5,359 nucleotides of DNA from a bacterium (GTDB lineage Bacteria; Patescibacteriota; Minisyncoccia; Ryanbacterales; 2-02-FULL-48-12), in contig SBBS01000105.1 in NCBI GenBank assembly GCA_005239605.1, positions 1 through 5,359 of the forward strand. Reading direction: 5' to 3'. How positions within the stretch are numbered: the first letter of the stretch is position 1; each line of letters starts with the position of its first letter. Positions 1-4,915 of this stretch are shown piece after piece. The position numbers and the translations under genes were made by a program. The notes beneath the pieces were generated by a model, which made no database searches, was not told the DNA's origin, and saw nothing but the letters and a program-made list of their open reading frames with translations.

Positions 1-100
1 AATTTCTTGCGTGAGCCCTGCTGGCGCTTCAAAATTTTCACCGGCGCCCCATCTCATATTTCTGAAATTTCACTCTAAAATTTATTAAGGGGCAGGTCTA
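1..100. repeat. Right-hand part of a palindromic MITE-like element (left copy)
   Basis: Positions 1-73 repeat 5287-5359 with one difference (G at 23, A at 5309). Positions 77-100 are the reverse complement of 5224-5247 with one mismatch over 24 bp, so they form the right terminal inverted repeat of the same element. The piece ends in GGTCTA, and the partner arm starts TAGACC, which fits an element bounded by TA dinucleotides. The left arm lies outside the window. Combining both copies gives an element of about 160 bp that folds almost end to end as an imperfect hairpin. It is too short to encode a protein. TA-bounded, non-coding inverted-repeat elements are typical of MITEs moved by IS630/Tc1-type transposases; a REP element served by a RAYT transposase is an alternative. 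The mobiliser is inference. Confidence 0.72.
77..100. repeat. Right terminal inverted repeat of the palindromic element
   Basis: This 24-bp arm matches the reverse complement of 5224-5247 at 23 of 24 positions. The one difference (GGGGCAGG here against the equivalent of GGGACAGG there) would be tolerated as a G-U pair in RNA. It ends ten bases before the ATG of the recombinase remnant. Confidence 0.75.
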
Positions 101-393
101 TTTCTTTCTTATGCTTGTGAACGGTGTGCTTCAAGACATTCCGATACCGGTGCGCGAGGCAGAGCTGTATCTTGATATTCGGAGCGGCTCGCTCAACGAG
201 CTACTGGACTTCACGGATCACGCAGAGGAAGTGTTCCATAAAAGCAGTGACTACCAAAAGCGTACCATCATGAAGCTTTGTTTCGATGGATTCATCGTCA
301 AAAATCAAAAACCGACGTCCATTTGGACGCCAGTCTTTGATATCTTGATGGACTTACAAAGTCCGACTCAAGTTTCCAACATCGAGCCGCCTA

Positions 394-419
394 AGCCTCC
401 GAAAGGCTCAAAAAGCCTT
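394..419 (-). terminator. Possible terminator or 3' processing hairpins of tRNA-Glu
   Basis: Downstream of the tRNA on the minus strand are two overlapping short hairpins that share one arm: AAGGCT-TTTTG-AGCCTT (419 to 403) and AGCCT-TTCGG-AGGCT (408 to 394). They cannot form together. Neither is followed by a clear T-run, so intrinsic termination is doubtful. The location, 30 bases past the tRNA 3' end, is the main argument. Confidence 0.22.
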
Positions 420-448
420 GCAGTTGCTACGGTTCAAAGTTGGAAATC

Positions 449-524
449 TGGCGGCCCCACGGGGATTCGAACCCCGGTTACATGGATGAGAACCATGCGT
501 CCTAGGCCACTAGACGATAGGGCC
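449..524 (-). tRNA. tRNA-Glu (anticodon CTC)
   Basis: The minus strand folds into a complete 76-nt cloverleaf. The acceptor stem pairs GGCCCTA with TGGGGCC, with one G-U, then G73 and an encoded CCA (451 to 449). The D stem is GTCT/GGAC, the anticodon stem CATGG/CCATG with loop TTCTCAT (CTC at positions 34-36), the variable loop is four bases (TAAC), and the T arm is CGGGG-TTCGAAT-CCCCG. CTC reads GAG codons; an isoacceptor with UUC would be expected elsewhere for GAA. The gene charges and delivers glutamate in translation. Its 3' end faces the end of a recombinase remnant, an arrangement often left by elements that integrate at tRNA genes. Confidence 0.96.
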
Positions 525-551
525 ATAAAGGTGGGAGGGTGAAAGAACTAT

Positions 552-588
552 TTTATACTACATTTTTTTGAGCTTTCATTCAAGAATG
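552..588 (-). promoter_or_regulatory. Likely promoter of tRNA-Glu
   Basis: On the minus strand, TTGAAT is followed 17 bases later by TAGTAT, with TATAAA overlapping just downstream. The first pair matches the sigma-70 consensus at four of six positions in each box. It lies about 30-40 bp upstream of the tRNA 5' end, a suitable distance for a short processed leader. It overlaps the candidate promoter of the ATPase gene on the other strand. Confidence 0.4.
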
Positions 589-595
589 TTACAAT
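568..595 (+). promoter_or_regulatory. Extended -10 promoter of the P-type ATPase gene
   Basis: TTGAGC (568-573), a 16-base spacer, and TACAAT (590-595) preceded by TGT give an extended -10 of the form TGnTAnAAT. A start point about seven bases after the -10 falls at 601-603, which is the ATG itself. No Shine-Dalgarno lies between. The mRNA may therefore be leaderless, or nearly so. Confidence 0.5.
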
Positions 596-601
596 ACAAA
601 G

Positions 602-3274
602 ATGGTAATTCTTCAAAAGAAAGATATATGGCATACGATATCAGAGCATGAACTCTACAAACGTTTTGAAGTCAATCCGCAAACAGGACTGAGCCGGGAA
701 GAAGCGGAAAAACGCAGAGAGCGGCTTGGAGAAAACCGCATCAGCGGCGGTGAAGAGTTTCATCTGCTGCGCATCATTTGGCGCCAGTTTGCAAACCCAC
801 TTATCATTATTCTTCTTGCCGCAGGAGTTATTTCTTTTTTTCTTGATGAACGCACGGATGCGCTTGTAATTCTGCTTACCGTGCTTATAAATGCGCTTGT
901 CGGCGTCGTGCAGGAAGGAAAAGCATCGCGCGCATTCATAAAACTGCAGGAACACATAACGCGCCGCGCCGTGGTAGTACGCCAAAGCGTTGAGCAAGAA
1001 GTGGTTTCAACCGTCGTTGTGCCGGGAGAAATTATTATATTACGAGCTGGTGATTATGTGCCGGCGGATGCGCGCATATTGGACGCGCGGAACCTTCGCG
1101 TAAACGAATCCGCGCTTACCGGCGAATGGATTGGCGTTGATAAAAAACAAGAAATTCTCCCGGAACATACGCGGCTTACAGACCGCGCCAATATGCTATG
1201 GGCGGGCACGTTGGTAGAAGAGGGTTGGGCGCGGGCGCTGGTAGTAAACACCGCCAATTATACGGAGTTCGGGAAAATAAGCCTCATGGTCGGCGCTACC
1301 CATAAGGCAAAAACGCCCCTTCAGCACAATATGGCCTCTCTTGCGAAACTTATCAGCATTATTGTGCTGGTAACAGTAAGTGTTATTTTTGTTCTGGGAT
1401 TATTACGCAAAGAATCAGCAACGGAGATGTTTCTTATATCGGTTGCCATAGCGGTTGCAGCCGTTCCCGAAGGCCTTCCGGTGGCGGTTACCGTTATTTT
1501 AGCGCTCGGGATGGAGCGGATATTAAAAAGCGGCGGTTTGGTAAAAAAACTTACAGCAGCCGAGACGCTTGGATCCACAAACATCATTCTTACCGATAAA
1601 ACCGGCACGCTTACGCAGGCACGCATGCAAGTTTCTCAAGTGGTAACCGGAAGCCAGCTTTTTGGGGATTCTTCAGACGTGCTCACGCAAGAAGCGCATA
1701 CAAGCGCCGCGCTTACCATTGGCGTTTCTACATCGGATGCGTTTATTGAAAACCCCGATGCAGATTTAAGTGAATGGATAATACGCGGAACACCCACGGA
1801 CCGCGCCATGCTTTTGGCGGGAATTCAGGCGGGCATACGGCCTGCGCATGTATTTCAGGAAGATCCGCGCATTGATTTTTTGCCGTTTGAAGCGGAACGG
1901 CGATTTTCTGCTTCCTTGCATAAAACAAAAAAGGGGACATTATTGAGAATAGCAGGCGCGCCGGAGGTTATTTTAAATTATGCAACGCGCGTATATGCGG
2001 GAGGACGCACATTGGCTTTGAGCAAACAAAAGTTTGAAACTTTGAAAAAAACTCATGAGAATCTTGCCAAAGGAGGCAATCGGGTGCTCGCTACCGCGTT
2101 TCGCCTTGAGACGGTGGAAAAAATTCCCGCAGCAGACGGCATAGATTTTTTTGGGAAGCTGGTATTTGTGGGCTTTATCGCATTTCATGATCCCTTGCGC
2201 CCTGACGCGGCGGAATCCATGCAAACAGCGCGCCAAGCGGGGTTGCGCGCCGTTATGGTTACGGGAGATCATCGGCTTACCGCCGAACGCATAGCAAAAG
2301 AAGTGGGAATTGATACAGCCAATCACGCGGTTATAGAGGGAGATGATTTGGAGGCAATGACACCCGAAGCCCTGGCAGAACGAGTGGAATCCATATCGGT
2401 ATATGCGCGCGTTCTGCCTCACCAAAAACTCCGCATTGTAGAAGCATGGCAAAAAAAGGGGGCAGTGGTAGCCATGACAGGCGATGGGATAAACGACGCG
2501 CCTGCCTTAAAACGCGCGGATGTCGGAGTGGCATTGGGATCCGGCACGGAAGTTGCAAAAGAAGCATCCGACATTGTGCTTTTGGAAGACAGTTTCAGTG
2601 TTTTGGTAAAAGCAATTGAACAAGGGCGCGTTATTGTTGACAATCTTCGCAAAGTCATTACGTTTGTGTTTGCAACAGGATTTACGGAAATTATTTTAGC
2701 GGGGGGCGCGCTGATTTTAGGTTTTCCTCTGCCTATCCGAGCTGCGCAAATTTTGTGGACCAATATCGTGGGAGGAGGGTTGCTGACGTTTGCATTTGCG
2801 TTTGAACCAAAGGAATACGATGTCATGAAACCGCGTAATAACGGCGGTCGTGAACGGCGCATATTCACCCGCGAGATGTTGTTTCTTATTTTTATTATCG
2901 GTATTGCCACCGATTTGGTATTATTCGGATTATTTTTATATTTACAGCAGAGCGGATATGAGCTTGCCTCTATACGCACATTGATGTTTTTAGGGCTTGC
3001 GATTGATTCCATCTTCTTCGGATATTCATTGCGAAGCCTCCGCCGCCCGCTCTGGCGCATATCATTGGTAAGCAATCCGTTCTTCTGGTTGTCGCTTGCC
3101 ATAAGCGTGTCTTTACTTGTTATCGTGTTTCTGTTTGAATCGCTCTCAAGCTTGCTTTCCCTTGCCCCCATTTCTTTGTTTAGCATCATTCTTATCACGC
3201 TTTTCGGCATCACGAATTTGTTTTTAATTGAAATTGGCAAGTGGTGGTTTATTCGGAGAGGACAAGCAGAGTAA
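602..3274 (+). CDS. P2-type cation-transporting P-type ATPase (HAD-IC family, Ca2+-ATPase-like)
   Basis: An 890-aa integral membrane pump predicted to use ATP to move cations across the cytoplasmic membrane. Domains in order: N-terminal cation-ATPase region (about 10-55), M1-M2 (64-105), actuator domain with TGE at 173-175 followed by W176 rather than the usual S, M3 (249-268), M4 with PEGLP at 289-293, phosphorylation site D332 in DKTGTLT, nucleotide domain with AGAPE at 451-455, MVTGD at 552-556, TGDGIND at 626-632, then M5-M10 (about 685-877). The full catalytic cycle is therefore intact. Length and PEGLP place it with P2A/P2B pumps such as SERCA, PMCA and bacterial PacL. Aligned by eye with SERCA, E309 (E290), E771 (E696) and N796 (N721) are kept, N768 is G693, T799-D800 are G724-G725, and E908 is D802. 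Ca2+ specificity is thus uncertain. The start at 602 fits the family N-terminus; there is no Shine-Dalgarno. rmuC follows 42 bp downstream and may be cotranscribed. Confidence 0.95.
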   Translation: MVILQKKDIWHTISEHELYKRFEVNPQTGLSREEAEKRRERLGENRISGGEEFHLLRIIWRQFANPLIIILLAAGVISFFLDERTDALVILLTVLINALVGVVQEGKASRAFIKLQEHITRRAVVVRQSVEQEVVSTVVVPGEIIILRAGDYVPADARILDARNLRVNESALTGEWIGVDKKQEILPEHTRLTDRANMLWAGTLVEEGWARALVVNTANYTEFGKISLMVGATHKAKTPLQHNMASLAKLISIIVLVTVSVIFVLGLLRKESATEMFLISVAIAVAAVPEGLPVAVTVILALGMERILKSGGLVKKLTAAETLGSTNIILTDKTGTLTQARMQVSQVVTGSQLFGDSSDVLTQEAHTSAALTIGVSTSDAFIENPDADLSEWIIRGTPTDRAMLLAGIQAGIRPAHVFQEDPRIDFLPFEAERRFSASLHKTKKGTLLRIAGAPEVILNYATRVYAGGRTLALSKQKFETLKKTHENLAKGGNRVLATAFRLETVEKIPAADGIDFFGKLVFVGFIAFHDPLRPDAAESMQTARQAGLRAVMVTGDHRLTAERIAKEVGIDTANHAVIEGDDLEAMTPEALAERVESISVYARVLPHQKLRIVEAWQKKGAVVAMTGDGINDAPALKRADVGVALGSGTEVAKEASDIVLLEDSFSVLVKAIEQGRVIVDNLRKVITFVFATGFTEIILAGGALILGFPLPIRAAQILWTNIVGGGLLTFAFAFEPKEYDVMKPRNNGGRERRIFTREMLFLIFIIGIATDLVLFGLFLYLQQSGYELASIRTLMFLGLAIDSIFFGYSLRSLRRPLWRISLVSNPFFWLSLAISVSLLVIVFLFESLSSLLSLAPISLFSIILITLFGITNLFLIEIGKWWFIRRGQAE

Positions 3275-3286
3275 TGGACATTGAAA

Positions 3287-3314
3287 CATGAAACTTGAAG
3301 CATAAAACTTGAAA
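3287..3314. repeat. Two-unit imperfect tandem repeat in the ATPase-rmuC gap
   Basis: CATGAAACTTGAAG (3287-3300) is followed directly by CATAAAACTTGAAA (3301-3314), matching at 12 of 14 positions. It fills most of the 42-bp gap and occupies the place where the rmuC ribosome binding site should be. Slippage of a low-complexity A-rich unit is the simple explanation. Confidence 0.6.
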
Positions 3315-3316
3315 AG

Positions 3317-4351
3317 ATGGAAATTTTACTTGTTATTCTCATAATTATTTTCCTGACCGGCTTTATTGCGTTATTTTTCATGCTTCGTAAAAAACCGGAA
3401 GATAACCAGTCATTGGCGCTGCTGCAAAACCAGGTGCAGGAAATTGCGCGCACGCTTGACCGCAACATGGGGGAATCGCACAAATCCATGCAGGCGCAAT
3501 TCCAACAGAGCACAAAAATTATTCAGGACGTAACCGAGCGGTTAACAAAGTTAGACGAGACAAACCGGCAAGTGATGGGATTTGCCGATCAATTAAAAGG
3601 TTTGCAGGATATTCTGCGAAACCCAAAACAGCGCGGGGTATTGGGAGAATATTATCTGGAAACCGTGCTGAAAAATGTTCTGCCGCCCGGAAGTTATCAG
3701 ATGCAGTACGGGTTTGAAGACGGTTCTTTAGTGGATGCGGTCGTGTTTATAAAAGATAAAATCGTGCCGGTGGACTCTAAATTTTCGCTTGAAAACTATG
3801 AACGCATTCTTGCCGCAAACGATTCCGCCGAACGGGAACGGCTGGAAAAAGTTTTTAAGCAGGATTTAAAAACCCGCATTGATGAGACATCAAAATATAT
3901 AAAGCCGGGGGAAAACACCATGGATTTCGCATTCATGTTTATTCCGTCGGAGGCGATTTATTATGATTTATTGATAAATAAAGTGGGCGCGGTGCGGGTT
4001 TCCACGCAAGATTTGATTGAATACGCGTTCAAAGAAAAACACGTCATTATAGTTTCACCCACATCGTTTCTGGCATATCTGCAAACGGTGCTTCAGGGCT
4101 TGCGCGCGCTTCAAATTGAAGAATCCGCAAAAGAAATACGCAAAAACGTGGAAGCGTTAAAAAAGCATCTTATAAATTACGACAGTTATGTAATAAAAAT
4201 GGGCGCCCAATTGGGCGCCCTGGTGGGAACTTATAACACCGGCTACAAAGAATTGAAGAAGATAGATAAGGATATAGTTCGCATAGCCGGCGGGGAACAA
4301 GTTATTGAGCCGGTGGCTCTTGAGAAGCCGGCAGAGGGGAAAGAAAATTAA
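3317..4351 (+). CDS. rmuC: RmuC family protein (DNA recombination protein RmuC)
   Basis: A 344-aa protein with the RmuC architecture. Residues 3-23 are a hydrophobic anchor followed by RKK, so the bulk should lie in the cytoplasm. Residues about 30-100 are polar, Q/E/K-rich and heptad-like, a predicted coiled coil. Residues about 105-285 form the RmuC domain, a predicted PD-(D/E)XK-like nuclease fold. Conserved elements are GVLGEYYLE (107-115, with E111), LVDAVV (D140) and IVPVDSKFSLENY (149-161, with D153 and K155), then FIPSEAIYYDLL and VIIVSPTSFLAYL. In E. coli, RmuC limits inversions at short inverted repeats; the biochemistry remains poorly known. The protein is shorter than E. coli RmuC (about 475 aa), mostly in the coiled coil and tail. 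It lies 42 bp after the ATPase gene on the same strand, with no clear Shine-Dalgarno, so cotranscription is plausible. It converges on the minus-strand gene at 4384-4692. Confidence 0.93.
   Translation: MEILLVILIIIFLTGFIALFFMLRKKPEDNQSLALLQNQVQEIARTLDRNMGESHKSMQAQFQQSTKIIQDVTERLTKLDETNRQVMGFADQLKGLQDILRNPKQRGVLGEYYLETVLKNVLPPGSYQMQYGFEDGSLVDAVVFIKDKIVPVDSKFSLENYERILAANDSAERERLEKVFKQDLKTRIDETSKYIKPGENTMDFAFMFIPSEAIYYDLLINKVGAVRVSTQDLIEYAFKEKHVIIVSPTSFLAYLQTVLQGLRALQIEESAKEIRKNVEALKKHLINYDSYVIKMGAQLGALVGTYNTGYKELKKIDKDIVRIAGGEQVIEPVALEKPAEGKEN
4201..4220. repeat. Perfect 20-bp GC-rich palindrome inside rmuC
   Basis: GGGCGCCCAATTGGGCGCCC is its own reverse complement. It encodes GAQLGAL at rmuC residues 296-302. 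The flanks do not extend the symmetry. It could form a cruciform or mRNA hairpin, or be a protein-binding or restriction target; it could also result from coding for a repeated G-A-x-L pattern. Confidence 0.85.
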
Positions 4352-4369
4352 AGTATTGCCAATCATATG

Positions 4370-4386
4370 TAGCGGTTGAACCGCTA
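4370..4386. terminator. Hairpin between convergent genes, possible terminator
   Basis: TAGCGGTT-G-AACCGCTA is a perfect inverted repeat, realistically six stem pairs with a five-base loop. It lies 19 bp after the rmuC stop and includes the TAG stop of the minus-strand gene. On the plus strand it is followed by AAAAAA, not T, and on the minus strand the T-run comes before the hairpin. It is therefore not a standard intrinsic terminator. It may protect the 3' ends of both transcripts. Confidence 0.35.
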
Positions 4387-4692
4387 AAAAAGTCCTTGCT
4401 GAATTTGGATTCGCGCTTGGGGAACTTGATATACCTCTTTAAGAATTCCAACAGCCACTTCAACTTTTCGCAACAAAGCTTCTTTTGAAACTTTTTTGCT
4501 GGAAGTAAGATGGAGCAGTTTATCGCCACGGAGCAGCAGCTCTACATCAAGACCTGTTTCTTTACGGATACGGCTGGAAAGCGCAAAAAGTGTTTTGAAA
4601 CTTTCCGGATCGCATCGGTAAAGCCGGAAAGTTGTCAATACAACAACCACTGCCGCGTGTTTTCCCGCATCTACCGCTATGGTGTGCCTCAT
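4384..4692 (-). CDS. Hypothetical protein, 102 aa, conserved-looking but unrecognised
   Basis: I do not recognise a family. The case that it is real: AAGGAGGT (4708 to 4701) sits eight bases before the ATG, there is a candidate promoter upstream, and no competing plus-strand frame has similar signals. The protein is basic (about 17 K/R against 10 D/E). It starts with a beta-strand-like stretch TIAVDAGKHAAVVVVLTTF (4-22), followed by helix- and strand-forming segments (SFKTLFALSSRIRKETG, then LDVELLLRGDKLLHLTS). It ends with an amphipathic helix (VSKEALLRKVEVAVGILKEVY, 68-88) and a polar tail. The VDAG start recalls RNase H/actin-like first strands (D-x-G), but nothing else supports that fold, and 102 aa is too short for it. 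No signal peptide or membrane segment is convincing. It is convergent with rmuC and divergent from rplU, so it is probably a single-gene transcript. Confidence 0.75.
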   Translation of the reverse strand: MRHTIAVDAGKHAAVVVVLTTFRLYRCDPESFKTLFALSSRIRKETGLDVELLLRGDKLLHLTSSKKVSKEALLRKVEVAVGILKEVYQVPQARIQIQQGLF

Positions 4693-4700
4693 TATTCCTA

Positions 4701-4708
4701 ACCTCCTT
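4701..4708 (-). promoter_or_regulatory. Strong Shine-Dalgarno of the 102-aa gene
   Basis: On the minus strand AAGGAGGT lies eight bases before the ATG at 4692. It is a near-perfect anti-16S match with ideal spacing, and it fixes the start codon. No other gene in the window has one. Confidence 0.88.
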
Positions 4709-4726
4709 TTTTGTTAATTTCTTGCT

Positions 4727-4767
4727 ACATAAGCATATTTTATACATTATGTCAATATGTGTACAAA
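4727..4767 (-). promoter_or_regulatory. Candidate promoter of the 102-aa minus-strand gene
   Basis: Two overlapping solutions are visible on the minus strand. TTGACA (4755 to 4750) is a perfect -35, but 17 bases on there is only a weak TGC-TTATGT extended -10 (4732 to 4727). Alternatively TTGTAC (4766 to 4761), 16 bases, then TATAAA (4744 to 4739) has a better -10. Either gives a leader of roughly 25-45 nt before the ATG. Confidence 0.42.
4741..4763. promoter_or_regulatory. Imperfect dyad between divergent promoters, possible operator
   Basis: TATACAT (4741-4747) and ATGTGTA (4757-4763) match as inverted halves at six of seven positions, with a nine-base spacer. They lie across the promoter boxes of both the minus-strand gene and rplU. 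AT-rich sequence makes chance symmetry likely. Confidence 0.2.
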
Positions 4768-4788
4768 AAGAATCCTGTCTGGTATAGT
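4760..4788 (+). promoter_or_regulatory. Candidate distal promoter (P1) of rplU
   Basis: TGTACA (4760-4765), a 17-base spacer and TATAGT (4783-4788) preceded by TGG make a good extended -10 promoter. The predicted start near 4795 would give a leader of about 120 nt. The leader holds a weak stem (AAGGA near 4796 with TCCTT near 4814) and the strong hairpin at 4886-4906. Its -35 overlaps the promoter of the divergent gene. Confidence 0.45.
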
Positions 4789-4867
4789 GTTTATAAAGGA
4801 ATTCATAGAGAACTCCTTGCTGTTATGCCAGATTTGATCCGGTATCCAGTACTATAACATCTATATT

Positions 4868-4873
4868 TATAAT
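4868..4873 (+). promoter_or_regulatory. Possible proximal -10 box (P2) of rplU
   Basis: TATAAT is a perfect -10 hexamer. No acceptable -35 lies 16-18 bases upstream (the region reads TATCCAGTA), and there is no TG extension, so it is less convincing than P1. If used, transcription would start near 4880, just before the hairpin at 4886-4906. Confidence 0.28.
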
Positions 4874-4885
4874 TCAAGGAAAAGG

Positions 4886-4906
4886 ATCCCGCATCAAGCG
4901 CGGGAT
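4886..4906. repeat. REP-like hairpin just upstream of rplU
   Basis: ATCCCGC-ATCAAGC-GCGGGAT is a perfect seven-pair GC-rich stem with a seven-base loop, ending nine bases before the rplU ATG. The motif GGATCCCGC…GCGGGATGACA resembles small palindromic repeats dispersed in many bacterial genomes; that is from general knowledge and only one copy is in the window. It occupies the place where the Shine-Dalgarno should be, so it may limit or shape ribosome access. Confidence 0.6.
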
Positions 4907-4915
4907 GACAAAAAT

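Larger units (their letters stand above)
111..542 (+). pseudogene. C-terminal remnant of a serine site-specific recombinase, reading through antisense tRNA-Glu
   Basis: The 143-codon frame is a composite. Residues 28-82 (LNELLDFTDHAEEVF, then QKRTIMKLCFDGFIV, then WTPVFDIL) resemble the extreme C-terminus of large serine recombinases. In that family a helix of the type 'A..F..S..EEKR.I....F.N....' precedes a short strand and a 'PFDLL' end. This match is from memory of the family, not a search. The catalytic resolvase domain, the recombinase domain and the zinc ribbon are all missing. The frame is open upstream only to a stop at 63-65 inside the palindromic element, so that insertion probably removed the rest. 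Residues 113-138 are the antisense translation of tRNA-Glu (GIRTPVTWMRTMRPRPLDD) and are not real protein. The ATG at 111 has no Shine-Dalgarno. It is very likely non-functional; a chance frame is the alternative. Confidence 0.5.

Noticed and set aside
1..100. CRISPR repeats at the window ends
   Set aside because: Only one unit lies at each end, 5 kb apart; no spaced array or cas gene is present.
447..542. Protein segment GGPTGIRTPVTWMRTMRPRPLDD as a real C-terminal domain
   Set aside because: It is the well-known spurious translation of the complement of a tRNA gene; the minus strand here folds as a full tRNA-Glu.
1973..2452. A 159-codon minus-strand frame inside the ATPase gene
   Set aside because: Cys/His-rich translation typical of antisense reading; the opposite strand encodes conserved P-type ATPase motifs throughout.
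2260..2640. Possible separate HAD-hydrolase gene
   Set aside because: The MVTGD and TGDGIND motifs are the P domain of the P-type ATPase in one continuous frame; there is no break.
3287..3314. Tandem repeat before rmuC as a regulatory site or start of a repeat array
   Set aside because: Only two imperfect 14-bp units of simple A-rich sequence; slippage explains it.
2419..3513. A 364-codon open frame on the minus strand across the end of the ATPase gene and the start of rmuC
   Set aside because: It lies opposite two well-supported genes, its product is S/N/K/T-rich low-complexity sequence with no family features, and it has no Shine-Dalgarno. It is a shadow frame.
4510..4701. A 63-codon plus-strand frame opposite the 102-aa gene
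   Set aside because: No ribosome binding site and a composition typical of an antisense frame; the minus-strand gene has a strong Shine-Dalgarno and promoter.
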